Positions 15,987 through 27,100 of a stretch of DNA of 64,000 nucleotides are shown here, one piece after another. This stretch comes from an uncultured Alphaproteobacteria bacterium. Lineage in GTDB: Bacteria; Pseudomonadota; Alphaproteobacteria; RF32; CAG-239. Each line of letters starts with the position of its first letter. Within the stretch, counting starts at the first letter, position 1. Position numbers and translations under genes: made by a program. The stretch covers positions 1 through 64,000 of the forward strand of contig CALXPO010000011.1 of the NCBI GenBank assembly GCA_944390315.1, read 5' to 3'. The notes below the pieces were generated by a model. That model was not told the DNA's origin and ran no database searches. It saw nothing but the letters and a program-made list of their open reading frames with translations.

Positions 15987-16736
15987 ATGAATAACACAAA
16001 TCTTACGCCTAACGCAGCTCCCGTTCGCCACAAATTGAAAAAAGTAAAAAGACCGATTAAACGTCCTATTAATAATCCGGATATGCTGTCTGTGCCTCCC
16101 AAAACAACAGATTCTTCTTTTGCATCCATGCAAAATCAAAGTATTGCACCTGCCATGACAGTTGCTGCCGTGCCTAATCTTACTCCTGAAACAAACAAGC
16201 CTCAAACAGATAAAGTTGATGCTTTTAACTTAGATGCCTTTTTGGATAATGACAATTTGCCTACCATCCAACAAGACACCAGATTGCAACAAAATAATTT
16301 TGAGCGCAGCTATATCAATGATGAAGACCTTATGCCTGCTAATGCCGGTTGGCGCGAAAAAATGATGGTTGGAGATCTTTATACCGGATTTGCCGTCTTT
16401 ATCACCGCCGCAGTCTTTTTACTGTTTGGTATTATGTTTGCAAAAATCTTTTTAAGCGGTCCAACAACTGTTCAAAATGGTTTACAGGGTGTCGTTATTA
16501 ACTCCGAGGTTCCAAGAGGACGTGCTCGTTGTGGTGTGGCAGAAAAAACTCAAGGTTGCGTCCTTTATATTATGAATCCTCAAAGACAAGACTTAAACGG
16601 GCGCGATTTCTATGATTTAGCTGCTCAATTAACCGGTCGGCAGCGTTTTATGATAGAAACGGGAAATATGAGATATTCGAGCATTAAAATTAAACCCGGC
16701 GAAATTGCTCAATTGAATATTCCCCCACTCCAATAG
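15987..16736 (+). CDS. Bitopic inner-membrane protein, unknown
   Basis: The 249-residue protein has a basic, Pro-rich and disordered N-terminal region (about 1-125), one membrane segment (about 133-155, TGFAVFITAAVFLLFGIMF) and a small periplasmic domain of about 90 residues with two Cys (RARCGVAEKTQGC) that could form a disulfide. The arrangement is like VirB10 or DotF N-terminal halves, but I see no sequence match to either. AAAGGGA precedes the ATG, 16 bases after the secretin-like gene. A terminator follows. A role as a membrane tether between the cytoplasm and the secretin-like lipoprotein is plausible but unproven. Confidence 0.65.
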   Translation: MNNTNLTPNAAPVRHKLKKVKRPIKRPINNPDMLSVPPKTTDSSFASMQNQSIAPAMTVAAVPNLTPETNKPQTDKVDAFNLDAFLDNDNLPTIQQDTRLQQNNFERSYINDEDLMPANAGWREKMMVGDLYTGFAVFITAAVFLLFGIMFAKIFLSGPTTVQNGLQGVVINSEVPRGRARCGVAEKTQGCVLYIMNPQRQDLNGRDFYDLAAQLTGRQRFMIETGNMRYSSIKIKPGEIAQLNIPPLQ

Positions 16737-16748
16737 ACAAATTTTGTC

Positions 16749-16787
16749 GACAACCTCTAAATTTTAAATTTAGAGGTTGTTTTTTTG
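16749..16787 (+). terminator. Intrinsic terminator
   Basis: ACAACCTCTAAATT pairs with AATTTAGAGGTTGT, followed by a T-run. It ends the 11666-16736 group, and its T-run overlaps the -35 region of the next gene. Confidence 0.85.
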
Positions 16788-16804
16788 TTTATTTTGGCTA
16801 TAAT
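16777..16804 (+). promoter_or_regulatory. Promoter of the M29 aminopeptidase gene
   Basis: TATAAT at 16799-16804 matches consensus exactly, with TTGTTT (16777-16782) 16 bases upstream. The -35 lies within the preceding terminator, so the two units are tightly packed. Confidence 0.45.
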
Positions 16805-16848
16805 GCTCCTTGATATTTTTTATTATTAATCTCTTAATACTATTTTTT

Positions 16849-17955
16849 ATGCAAAAAGATGAACGCTTAACTCGTTTAGCACAGACAATCCTGAACAATT
16901 CGGTTCGACTGAAACAAGGTGAAAAAGTCTTTATTGAAACTTTCGGTTCTTCAACCGTCGAACTGCTGACAGAACTCATTAAACAGTCTGTTAAAATCGG
17001 AGCCGTTCCCTTTTATCTCCATAATGACGTCTGCTTAAGAAATGCCTTTTTTTCTCATGCTGACGAAAAACAAATCAACGAATATGCCGCCATCCAACGC
17101 GACATAATGGAACAGATGGATGCTTATATCGCTGTTCGCTGCTATGAAAATCCTCTGGATAATGCTATGAGCGCCGACCAACAAAGTATGTACAATCGCT
17201 TCTTTATGAAGCCCGTACATATGGATGTTCGGATTCCGAGAACAAAATGGTGCTTGTTATATTATCCAAATCCGACATTGGCTTTTCAGGCCAACATGTC
17301 AACTCAAGCCTTTGAAGATTTTTACTTCTCAGCTTGTCTGGCCGATTACAGCAGAATGTATCAGGCTATGTTGCCCCTGAAAGAACTGATGGATCAAACG
17401 GATAACGTGCGAATCGTTGCTCCCGGTACAGATTTAACTTTTTCTATCAAGGGAATCGGAGCAACACCATGCCACGGTTTGAGGAATATTCCAGATGGAG
17501 AAATTTATACGGCGCCTGTTCGGCATTCCGTAAACGGCAAAATCCGTTTTAACACCTTGTCTACCATGAACGGTATTGTCTTTCGCAATCTGACGCTCAC
17601 CTTCCATGAAGGCAAAGTTGTACAGGCATCCGCTGATGCAAATCAAAAGGATTTGGAAAAAATCCTTGATACCGATGAAGGCGCAAGATATTTGGGAGAA
17701 TTTGCTTTTGGGGTTAATCCCTTTATTAAGCAAGCTATCGGAAATACGTTGTTTGATGAAAAAATTTCCGGTTCCATCCATATCGCCCTCGGAAACTTCT
17801 GCGGTAATGCCTACAATGGAAACAAATCTGCAATCCACTGGGATTTAGTTCAAATCCAAACCCCCCAATATGGCGGTGGCGAAATTTGGTTCGATAATGT
17901 CCTCATCTGCAGAAACGGGCAATTTGTCCTTCCTCAGCTTCTTGCTCTCAACTAA
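16849..17955 (+). CDS. M29-family aminopeptidase (AmpS/aminopeptidase T-like)
   Basis: M29 aminopeptidases are cytoplasmic dimetal enzymes that remove N-terminal residues from peptides. The protein (about 368 residues) has the normal family length. It shows the expected metal-ligand motifs in order: GEIYTAPV (Glu), LGEFAFGVNP (Glu), GSIHIALG (His) and SAIHWDLV (His and Asp). The ATG at 16849 is chosen because the family begins close to MQKDERLTRLA; upstream in-frame codons encode an unlikely hydrophobic leader. No clear ribosome binding site is seen. It is a housekeeping gene between the two T4SS gene blocks, with its own promoter and terminator. Confidence 0.88.
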   Translation: MQKDERLTRLAQTILNNSVRLKQGEKVFIETFGSSTVELLTELIKQSVKIGAVPFYLHNDVCLRNAFFSHADEKQINEYAAIQRDIMEQMDAYIAVRCYENPLDNAMSADQQSMYNRFFMKPVHMDVRIPRTKWCLLYYPNPTLAFQANMSTQAFEDFYFSACLADYSRMYQAMLPLKELMDQTDNVRIVAPGTDLTFSIKGIGATPCHGLRNIPDGEIYTAPVRHSVNGKIRFNTLSTMNGIVFRNLTLTFHEGKVVQASADANQKDLEKILDTDEGARYLGEFAFGVNPFIKQAIGNTLFDEKISGSIHIALGNFCGNAYNGNKSAIHWDLVQIQTPQYGGGEIWFDNVLICRNGQFVLPQLLALN

Positions 17956-17982
17956 ATCATCTGGTGAGTTTGTTTTCTTTTT

Positions 17983-18010
17983 AGCGCCTGTTTTATACAG
18001 GCGCTTTTTT
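17983..18010 (+). terminator. Intrinsic terminator of the aminopeptidase gene
   Basis: AGCGCCTG pairs with CAGGCGCT over a 7-base loop, followed by six T residues. Element B1 begins immediately after it. Confidence 0.9.
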
Positions 18011-18120
18011 ATTAGTTGCTTTACAGAAAACCCCAAGTTTACTCGGGGCTGAATGCCAAGGTGTTGGAACAACACCGCTCCACGCCAACGAGCGTGGTCA
18101 AGCCACAAGGTTTGTAGCTG
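18011..18120 (+). repeat. Intergenic element family B, copy 1
   Basis: This 110-base structured repeat is nearly identical to the copy at 63453-63566 and related to the minus-strand copy at 42541-42634. It has four hairpins in a row: CCCCAAG/CTCGGGG around TTTA, GGTGTTG/CAACACC around GAA, CCACGC/GCGTGG around CAACGA, and a short one around CACAAGG. The rest of the gap (18121-18713, about 590 bases) is AT-rich and holds nothing I can name. Confidence 0.8.
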
Positions 18121-18713
18121 ATTTTAAACCAAAAATTTACTGGAGAATATTTACTCTGCTTCAAGCAATCCTAAGGATAATAATTCTTTTGATAATATAA
18201 CACCAGATGACTATCCTTCTCTTACAAACCTTATAAGTATTGTCCGGTAGAAATTTTAATTCGTTACCTTCTATATGTTTTTGAAACTAATTTGACTGAG
18301 TTTGCTTGATACATGTGCTTTCACAACCAAATAGAACTATATTCCTTATCAAATTTTGATGATGAATAATTATTAAATAAGAAATCAAGTCAAAATTCAG
18401 GCTATTTTTTTACATTATAACCTTACTTAATTTTCTATATCTAAAAATCTTTTACAATCACTTGTCTTGCTATTTTTGCGGACAAGACTAAACTCTGTCC
18501 AGAAACTGCCGGCAGATATTGCATTTATTTTTATATTGCTAAAAAAAGTACTTCATTCATGGTGAAATACCATAAAACAAAAACGGTACTGTTTTGTAAC
18601 TATCAATGCGTGAGGCTTTATCTTACTCAGAACTCAGGCGTTGCAAATACCGCATCATATTCAATATATGATTTTTTACATATTTATTGAAAGAACCGTA
18701 GCATTCTTCTGAT

Positions 18714-19682
18714 TTAGGTTACTTCGGTAACAGCACGCAAGTTACCATCACGATTTATTTGAACCACTCTTAGCTTATGGTGCATTTCTTCAATTGTTTT
18801 CTCTCTGTCCATAGTCGGATAGGTATGTAATATACGATCCATAAATGCCTCATAAGCAGCCGTTGAACTTTCCGCGTGAATTGTTGCCAGACAGTTATCA
18901 TGGCCTGATCCCATTAATTCCCATAAGGCTCCGGCGTTGCTTGTTGAAATTTCGCCTCCGATAATCGCGTCCGGCGTAAAACGTACAACCAAGTCAATGA
19001 TTTTTGCATAGTCAAACTGGTTGGTCTGTTCTGTACGAGACATCACGATATGGGTGCGATTGGGATGCGGTACGATCAGTTCGCGCGTATCTTCTATTGT
19101 AATTATTCTTTTGTGAATATCCAAAATTTTGAGCAAATTGTTTAGAAATGTCGTTTTACCTGTTGATGTCGCACCACTGACTAATATATGGTCTCCTCTT
19201 TTTATACTTAGCAAGAGCCTTTCATAGGGATCTTCAGGATCCTTAATTGACTTTAACGGATTTATTTGGTGCAACTTTTCACCTTGTTTTAATCCATAGT
19301 CACCAAGTCCAAAAGCCACATCGTCGCTATGTACACGAATGGTTAAGGCGACACCTCCGGTCAAGTCATTTTCATCATACATAACGTTTTTTCCACAAAT
19401 GGCGGAAAAACGGTGTTCTCCGGGAATCGTCGCATAGACAACCGGGCTTCCTGCTATCGGATCAAAAGGAATTTCATAAGTATTGGCTACAATATATAAC
19501 AAATCCGTTAGATATTCTTTTGTTAGCTTCTCATCCTTATACATTACCCATGGATAAGCACGTTTGCCACGTAACCGCAACCATACCTGTTCGGATCTAT
19601 TAATTGCTACCTCTTCTATATTTTCTTGGTTATACCAATATGAAAGCGGACGCAAAACGGATTCTAATACTTCAAAACTCAT
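18714..19682 (-). CDS. virB11: VirB11-type secretion ATPase
   Basis: VirB11 ATPases form cytoplasmic hexamers that power type IV secretion together with VirB4. This 322-residue protein has a Walker A motif (GATSTGKTT, residues 170-178), the Asp-box region TIEDTREL followed by HPNRTH, a Walker B-like strand (PDAIIGGEI, 237-245) and the His-box region (GSGHDNCLATIHA). The length is normal for the family. AAGGAG precedes the ATG and the VirB10 C-terminal gene ends 10 bases upstream. It is the last gene of the minus-strand operon. The order B8-B7-B8-B9-B10-B11 supports VirB11 over PilT or GspE. Confidence 0.93.
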   Translation of the reverse strand: MSFEVLESVLRPLSYWYNQENIEEVAINRSEQVWLRLRGKRAYPWVMYKDEKLTKEYLTDLLYIVANTYEIPFDPIAGSPVVYATIPGEHRFSAICGKNVMYDENDLTGGVALTIRVHSDDVAFGLGDYGLKQGEKLHQINPLKSIKDPEDPYERLLLSIKRGDHILVSGATSTGKTTFLNNLLKILDIHKRIITIEDTRELIVPHPNRTHIVMSRTEQTNQFDYAKIIDLVVRFTPDAIIGGEISTSNAGALWELMGSGHDNCLATIHAESSTAAYEAFMDRILHTYPTMDREKTIEEMHHKLRVVQINRDGNLRAVTEVT

Positions 19683-19691
19683 TTAATCTCC

Positions 19692-22600
19692 TTAAAATAA
19701 TTGTGGTACACCGCTACCAGAGCTTGAAGAACCGGATGATGACGCCGGCGGAGCATAACTACCACTGCTCGGCGGCGGAGGAGGTGTTGCTCCTACCGTT
19801 GAAGCGGGCGCTCTGCCCGATTGCTTTTTATCTTCAATTAATACCGGTTGAGCTTCTGTTTTCTCGGATTCGTAGACAACTTCGGAAGAAACATCACCAC
19901 TTGTTCCACCCGCTTGTTTAATACGACGTTCTGCCGCCTGAGTAGCAATTCTGTCTTGTGCTTCTTTATCATCAATCAAGACATCTTTTCTCTTCATATT
20001 TGTTGAAACATCCATATCTCTATCAACCGTTCTTAACCAGAGGTCAACCTTTGGATAAACAATAATACGTGTACCGGCAGGGACATAGGTTAAAGCACGA
20101 ATATTGGTCTTATCTGCCAAAATCATTTCAAATATCTGATTCATTTGGTCAATGAAATTCTGCCGTGCATCATTGGCCGCTTGCTGACGCGATGTCTCTG
20201 TTTCCATTGACCCTTCTTCTTCATCCGTAGCCATCATGTAGCTGGTAGCACTGGTAAGAAGAGTCGTAATTAACGGCATTCCGTATTTCTTGCCCAGTTG
20301 TTGGTCAACATATCCGAGTGCGCCACCGCGACCTTGGGCATCTCCGGTTTCACCTTGGAAGGTAAACAATACACCGTCAGGACGAATTAGACGTTGCCAT
20401 ACAATCGTAATACGGGCAGATTCTGAAGATGTTTCTGTTCCGCCGCTGGTCGCTCCTCCCAGTTCACCCATCAATCTACTACCTGCCGGAATTACAATAT
20501 TTCTACCATCTTCCGCATAAACATTGCGTTCTACAAATGCTGTAATCGGAACAGGATTTTGAGTATCAATCGAACGCGCTATAACGGCAGGAATCGGCTT
20601 GTCTGCAAGTATCATCTCACTCATATCAACTCGCCATGAAGATATAACTTTATCAATACCCTGCTCTTCCCAGTCTTTTTGGTAACCGTCAAAGGCTTCT
20701 TTGCGAATATTAGAGCTTATTTTTCCGACATACATCCCTTTGCGGCGCTCATTTTGAGCTGCTTGCAAAGCTGCAGATCTTTGCGGATCATACCGTTCTC
20801 CGGGACCAAAGCCTCCTCCGGGTCCAAGATTTCCGGCTCCGGTGCCTGTTCCGTATGCTCCACCTTGACCAAAGGTTCCTGCCGGAACAAACATTTCTCC
20901 CGTATCCGATTTTTTGGCCGCTTCTTCTATTCCTATCAGGGATCCTTCTTTATCAACAACTAAACCATCCGGAAGCAACTTGCCGATAACATTTCCTCTT
21001 TTATCAACGACGTTGCCATCCTCAAGAATATCGCCAAGATATTCGCCGTCAGGGGTTAGCGCTATGTTAAGCGAACGTTTGTACTGTCCGACATCTGCTA
21101 CCGTTCTTGCCCCAACTTCCGGTATGTCGCTCGGTTTATAAGTTTCCGGTTTTTGGTACCAATCCATACGAATATTACCTATGACATTGCCGTCTAAACC
21201 GATGGCTGTACCGTCTTTATCTAACTGACCTATAATATTTCCTTTGGCATCAACAATATCTGTCTTATTTCCTTTTTCATCAACATAGCCGATAATATTG
21301 CCATTTTGATCATAAACAGCGCGCATGCTATCTGTTTCAGTTGTTTTTTCGGAAACAAGAATACCTTCATCCTTTTCTGCTTCGGGTGCTTCATAAAATT
21401 GTAAAGGACGAGCCGTGGCTATAACTTTGCCATTATTATCCGTAATTTCACCTTTCTTACCCAAACTACCAACATATTCATTGTTAGAATTAATAACTTT
21501 TCCATCTAACTGCAACTCTCCGATAATCGAGTTAAGGTTATCTCGAATATGAAAATCTCTGTTGCCTCGACCTATAACTTTCTGTGAGCTGTCTACCAAA
21601 AAGCCTTTTGTTAATCCACCCAGATTTTGATTATTTAACGACAATATTTGACCATCCGGCAAGATGTAACCTATAACAAAATTGTTGTTATTATAAATAT
21701 ACATGTCATACAGAGCATAGCCAATTTTATTTTCTCCGGAAAGTACATTTCCATCAAAATCAACCACACCTATATTTTCACCTTTTTCATTTATCACTTC
21801 GGCTTTATCGTTAATTGTACCTATCAAATGGTTATTTTCGTCAAATGCAAAACGATATTGAAACAAAATTCCCGTAGGTAACCCGCTCTTTGAGCTAACT
21901 GAATCGTCCGGACGAATGTAGCCGACAACACTATTTTGCGAATTAACAACATTGCCGTCAAGCGTTGAGCGACCGATAATAACCCCGTTAAAATTCATGA
22001 CCGGTTTTGTTTCAATAACTTTACCGATAAGGGCTTTTTTGCTATCAAACATTCTTCCTCTTTGGTCTACACACCCCAAATTTTCATTTGCATAATTGAG
22101 CACTCTACCCGAAGATGACACAATACCTATTGCATTGCCGCCGTAGTCAATCACAACACCCGGCTTTACGGCATAGCCTATTATGGCGTTATTAACCGAA
22201 AACGCCTGACCGTTTGCCAACAATTTACCCATGTTGACTTCTCGATAATTGCGTATATCGCCTTGTCCTGTTGCCACACCGACAAATTCGCATTGTTCGT
22301 TGATAATCGGTGCATAAGAAACTGCTTCACCTATCGCCATACCGCCATTGTCAAAAACAATACCGTCGGCACTTACCTTGCCCTCAATTGTTGATTTTGT
22401 GTCATACACCAATCCTGCATGATTGATATAGCCTAAATAACGACCTTGGAATCCTATTGCGATTTCTTGTTTACCCGCCTTACCTATGCTGGGCATTAAA
22501 GAGGCCGGATTGCTTAAATCAGAGACAACCGCATCATCCGGTAATATTTTAGCAATCTTTTTCAGACCTTTATCCAACAGCATATTTCCATCAGCTATCA

Positions 22601-24110
22601 AACCTAAACTATTGCCGCGATAATCCACAGCATAGCCGGCATTAATATTTTTACCGAGGATGGTATTTTTATCATCAACACTATATCCGTATTGTGTCAG
22701 TTTTCCATTGACCGGAGCATTATTATTTACAAGTTCTCCGTTCGGATATATCAGAGCAATAGTTTCACCGCTTGAATTATATACGGCTCCGAGAGACAAT
22801 AAATTACCGTCTATCCCGCCTTCCGCATCATAAACATAACCAAACGGAGATATTATTTTCTTTACTTCTCCCAAACTAAATGCCGAGCTAATGCCATTTA
22901 CACCTAATACTTGATTTAATGAATTGACGATTAATTTAGCCTCAAACGTCATACCTATATTACGACCATTGTAATCTGATACTCGGTTACCATAAGTTGT
23001 TCCTATGGGTGTTCCGCTCAATAAGATAGCCTGACCATTTTTAAGGGCATGGGCTTTAAGCGTACCGCGATAATCAAAAACCGGTCCCGATACCGTAAGT
23101 TTACCGATTACGATTCCATCTGTTCCCAAAATTGTTTGTCTCGGACCCATCGTTCCTACAAAATTTCTGGCCTGAGCTATTCTTCCTTCAGGCATAATTC
23201 TGCCGATATATTTTCCGCTTATATCTGTTGCCGTAGATGCAATATCTGCCATATATCCTATGACATTGCCTTTTGAATCTGCAATATTACCGTCAATTTG
23301 CAAGTGCCCGACAACTTTGTTTGATTTAACAACATCACCGTTATATGTTACAAATCCCACATATTTTCCGTCGTTAGAAAAAGCATACCCCGATTTGACA
23401 ATTCGACCTATGATTTTATTCTGCGCATCATAAGCAAACCCATTGGCATGGATTTGTCCGATGATTTTACCATCAAAATCTGTCACTTTACCGCCGGGGG
23501 ATATGCTGCCGACAAACTTTCCGGAAGCATCAATTATCATTTTTGACGAAATCAATCTGCCGTCAAGCACAAAATCATTACCGACACGGCGGTAAGCATA
23601 GCCGTCCGGTGAAATAAATCCTATATTTTGTCCTTGAAGATTAGAATATAAGCCATCGCCGGTTAAGCGTCCGACTGTTTCTCCGCTATCTGAATAAACA
23701 AGTCCCGGAAAAAGTACAGCCCCCAATACGGAAAAACTCTCATCGACAACCAAACCATTAGGCAATACCTTGCCGACAATTTTTCCCGTCGCCAAACGTA
23801 CTGTTCCGTCGTTATTTACTTTTCCTAACAGGCGGTTATCATTGCCAATTGCTATTCCTTTCGGAACAACGCCCCCGATTAAAACTCCATCAGAATCGAC
23901 TATCAAACTGTCTGCCGTAATATTACCGATTAATTGATTTTCAAAACTTACGACTTTTCCATCGGGGATAACTTTACCTATTAAATCTCCGTTAAAATCA
24001 ATAGCGGTAATTTCCTGTGCCGATGCAACAGATACGCTGAAACTCAGAAAGCAACCGATCAACGATGTTTTCATTGAGAATGTCAATATTTTGCCCAAAT
24101 CAAGTTTCAA
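19692..24110 (-). CDS. virB10: VirB10 C-terminal half: exported repeat protein with VirB10/TrbI domain
   Basis: VirB10 spans the envelope and forms part of the outer-membrane core complex. This 1472-residue protein begins with a Sec signal (ending ASA-Q, about residue 32) and has no inner-membrane anchor. Residues of about 34-1065 are tandem 17-18-residue units of the form G-x-x-I-G-x-V-x-x-x-G-x-V-x-D. The VirB10/TrbI beta-barrel domain occupies about 1160-1370 (IPAVIARSID, VIPAGSRLMGELGG, VPAGTRIIVYPKVDLWLR). A Pro/Ser-rich tail follows. The start is a TTG at 24110, supported by GGAGG 8 bases before it inside the end of the upstream gene, so translation is probably coupled. Ordinary VirB10 has a cytoplasmic N-terminus and one anchor; that part is encoded by the neighbouring gene. 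Confidence 0.88.
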   Translation of the reverse strand: MKLDLGKILTFSMKTSLIGCFLSFSVSVASAQEITAIDFNGDLIGKVIPDGKVVSFENQLIGNITADSLIVDSDGVLIGGVVPKGIAIGNDNRLLGKVNNDGTVRLATGKIVGKVLPNGLVVDESFSVLGAVLFPGLVYSDSGETVGRLTGDGLYSNLQGQNIGFISPDGYAYRRVGNDFVLDGRLISSKMIIDASGKFVGSISPGGKVTDFDGKIIGQIHANGFAYDAQNKIIGRIVKSGYAFSNDGKYVGFVTYNGDVVKSNKVVGHLQIDGNIADSKGNVIGYMADIASTATDISGKYIGRIMPEGRIAQARNFVGTMGPRQTILGTDGIVIGKLTVSGPVFDYRGTLKAHALKNGQAILLSGTPIGTTYGNRVSDYNGRNIGMTFEAKLIVNSLNQVLGVNGISSAFSLGEVKKIISPFGYVYDAEGGIDGNLLSLGAVYNSSGETIALIYPNGELVNNNAPVNGKLTQYGYSVDDKNTILGKNINAGYAVDYRGNSLGLIADGNMLLDKGLKKIAKILPDDAVVSDLSNPASLMPSIGKAGKQEIAIGFQGRYLGYINHAGLVYDTKSTIEGKVSADGIVFDNGGMAIGEAVSYAPIINEQCEFVGVATGQGDIRNYREVNMGKLLANGQAFSVNNAIIGYAVKPGVVIDYGGNAIGIVSSSGRVLNYANENLGCVDQRGRMFDSKKALIGKVIETKPVMNFNGVIIGRSTLDGNVVNSQNSVVGYIRPDDSVSSKSGLPTGILFQYRFAFDENNHLIGTINDKAEVINEKGENIGVVDFDGNVLSGENKIGYALYDMYIYNNNNFVIGYILPDGQILSLNNQNLGGLTKGFLVDSSQKVIGRGNRDFHIRDNLNSIIGELQLDGKVINSNNEYVGSLGKKGEITDNNGKVIATARPLQFYEAPEAEKDEGILVSEKTTETDSMRAVYDQNGNIIGYVDEKGNKTDIVDAKGNIIGQLDKDGTAIGLDGNVIGNIRMDWYQKPETYKPSDIPEVGARTVADVGQYKRSLNIALTPDGEYLGDILEDGNVVDKRGNVIGKLLPDGLVVDKEGSLIGIEEAAKKSDTGEMFVPAGTFGQGGAYGTGTGAGNLGPGGGFGPGERYDPQRSAALQAAQNERRKGMYVGKISSNIRKEAFDGYQKDWEEQGIDKVISSWRVDMSEMILADKPIPAVIARSIDTQNPVPITAFVERNVYAEDGRNIVIPAGSRLMGELGGATSGGTETSSESARITIVWQRLIRPDGVLFTFQGETGDAQGRGGALGYVDQQLGKKYGMPLITTLLTSATSYMMATDEEEGSMETETSRQQAANDARQNFIDQMNQIFEMILADKTNIRALTYVPAGTRIIVYPKVDLWLRTVDRDMDVSTNMKRKDVLIDDKEAQDRIATQAAERRIKQAGGTSGDVSSEVVYESEKTEAQPVLIEDKKQSGRAPASTVGATPPPPPSSGSYAPPASSSGSSSSGSGVPQLF
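20925..24010 (-). repeat. Coding tandem repeats in the exported VirB10 protein
   Basis: About 1,000 residues of degenerate 17-18-residue units. Sequence drift is greater here than in the neighbouring gene, where near-identical 159-base blocks persist. Confidence 0.8.
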
Positions 24111-24112
24111 TG

Positions 24113-27100
24113 CTAGTTCCTCCGATTTTTAGCGACTTCTTGCAAAGCATATCCGGAAACTTTTTTATCCAAATTTATAAAAGAACCGTTGCTCTTTAGA
24201 TATCCTATAATTTTTCCCTCTCGACTAACGACCGTACCATCGGCACGCAATCGTCCGGCATATTGTCCGTCGTTACTCAGAATCGTTGTACCTATTTTAT
24301 ATATTCTGCCGAGAACAGCATCATTATTATCAACAGCTAAGTCTGAGGACATACTGCGACCTATGACTTCTCCTCCCGAGCTGGTTACAATTCCACCAAA
24401 ATTAACATAACCAACGACCTTATCTTCATCGTTGATGACAATATCTCCGTCCAAAACTTCTCCTATCAGTTTGCCGGAATTATTAATAACACTTCCGTCT
24501 GACAAAACTCGCCCGATATAAATATTAAGGACATCTATTACACTTCCGTCAGGCGTAACCGCTCCGATAACCTTTCCGCTATAATCGATAACGGCTCCTC
24601 TTCTAAGAAGACTCAAATTCTTATCTGTCGAACCACCGGGTAATATGGCCGTAATATTATTATTTTTGAGATCAATTACATCTCCCAAAGAATTAACTCG
24701 TCCCTTATAATTGCCCAAAATATCAATGACTATGTTCTCCGGAATAATTTCTCCGATGACGCTGCCGTCTTTATCGACAATCTTGCCGTCTGAGGTACTG
24801 CGACCGTTCATCTTGCCTTCTAAGTCAATAACTCGTCCATCTGACAGACCATAGCCCAAAAAGGCTCCATCATATCCTACGCCGGCACCGCGTTTTACAA
24901 CAGCTCCTTTATATTCGCCGTTTTCATTGAAAAATATACCTTTTGCATCAACATAACCAAGTCTTTCGCCGAATCTGTTAACCGCCTTGCCGTTATAATC
25001 CGTTTGACCGATTATTTTACCATCAAAATCAGTAATTAGTCCGCCGGAAAGTCTGTTACCCAGAATATGGTTATAAAAACTCATGCCGTCACTATACATT
25101 TTTCCCATAGATACACCTTTACTATCATAGACATATCCGTCCGGAAATAAATGACCGATAACTTTTCCTGCGGAATCTAGTATCGTGCTTTTTTCAGGTA
25201 AAGTTACACCTATAATTTTATTATTTTCATCAACAACGACATTATGAGCCAAAAGTCTTCCGGCAGATTGCCCTTTTAAGGGAACTCTTCCGCTTTCATT
25301 AACCATATTCAAAAATTTGCCTTCCATATCATAGGCATAAGTATTTTTTAGAATATGACCGACATAACCGCCATTTTTATCAAAGACGTCTCCGTATGTA
25401 CCGACGCAACCTACTGCTTGGCCTTGCGGAGAAAATACCAACCCATTTGAACTAACCGATCCCAAAAAATTGCCGTCGTATGATACAGCTATACCCGACC
25501 GCGACACACCGCCGACAACTTCTCCTCTTTCATTCAAAACCGTACCATCCGGATTAACACAGCCGACATAACTGCCTCCGCTATCGCGAACTATACCATC
25601 AGTATCTACTTCGCCTATCATGGTACATGTATTGTCAAAAACAGGTCCCGGAGTGACAACTTCGCCTATATAAGCTCCGCTGTCATCAACGACAACTCCG
25701 TCGGCAGTCAATTTGTATCCCGTTTCTTCGTTGGACTTTCTAATGACGCCGTCTTTTTCCAAATAGCCTATATTTTTACAGCCCAAACCAACGACAAGTC
25801 CTCCACGTATCATTCGGGCAACAATTTTTGAACCAGATGGATTTTTAACCAAACCATTCGCTAATATTCTGCCAACAATTTGCTTATTATCATTTTCTAC
25901 CGTGCCGTTTGACTTCACTTCGCCCAAAATCGTTCCTTGAGGTGTTACAGGTATCATCTGTTCTTGTATCAAACGTCCCAATATTGTCTGCGTACTGTTA
26001 ACAATATTTCCGTTTTCATCTACATAACCGACTATATTACCATCTTTATCATAAACTTCATTATTTTTGCCGACATAGCCGCTTATCTTACCGTACTTAT
26101 CTAAAACGATTTGCGAAAAACCGGCAACCTCTCCCAACGGATTACCATCTAAGTCAACTATGGTTCCGTCAGGCAACATCTTACCGATAACATTGCCGTT
26201 AAAATCAACAACATTACCGTTCTCGTCAACATAGCCGATAACATTGCCATCTTTATCATATGCCAATTTGCGATTAACTGTTCCTGCTCGACCTATAACA
26301 TTACCGTTTTCGTCAACAATGGTGCCGTCTTCCAACATTTTACCGATAATATTGCCATCAAAATCAACAACATTACCATTTTCGTCGATATAACCGATAA
26401 TGTTGCCGTCTTTATCATATGCCAAACGCTGATTTGCCGGACCTGCATGACCTATAACATTACCATTAGCATCAACAATGGTGCCGTCTTCTCTGACTTT
26501 TCCGATAACATTTCCTGCAAAATCCACAACATTTCCGTTTTCATCTATATAACCGATAATGTTGCCGTCTTTGTCATATGCCAAACGGCGACCGCTGGCA
26601 TCTACTTTACCGATAATATTACCTTGTCCATCTATCAAACTGCCGTCCGGTAACAATTCTCCTATCTTTTTGCCGTCTGCACCTATGACGCTGCCGTCAT
26701 CTTCGACATAGCCCATAACCTTTCCGTCTTTGTTATACGCCAAAAGATTTCCCGTCGTACCGGCTGACCCCATTTCTTCACCGCGCATATTTACCAACGT
26801 TCCGTCCGGACGACTGCGACCAATCGTATTTCCGTCAAAATCTATGACATCACCTTTTTCATCAACATAACCTATAACATTTCCGTCCTTGTTATAAGCT
26901 AAGCGACGACGAACACTCTTAGCATCCAAATTTTTATCGGCAATCACATTGCCGTTTTCATCAACACGACCGACGACATCTCCATTTGCATCAACAACAG
27001 ATCCATCCGGCATAACTACCCCGATGATATTACCATCGCTATCAACAGCAACTTGACCTGATTTCGTTACATGACCGATTACATTACCGTTGGCATCGAT

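Noticed and set aside
18121..18713. Possible small gene or degenerate insertion sequence in the 590-bp gap
   Set aside because: No open frame, terminal inverted repeats or transposase remnants could be recognised.
24113..24116. Frameshift or nonsense mutation splitting one virB10 gene
   Set aside because: The downstream protein has its own signal peptide, and a GGAGG site precedes its TTG start. These point to two real genes.
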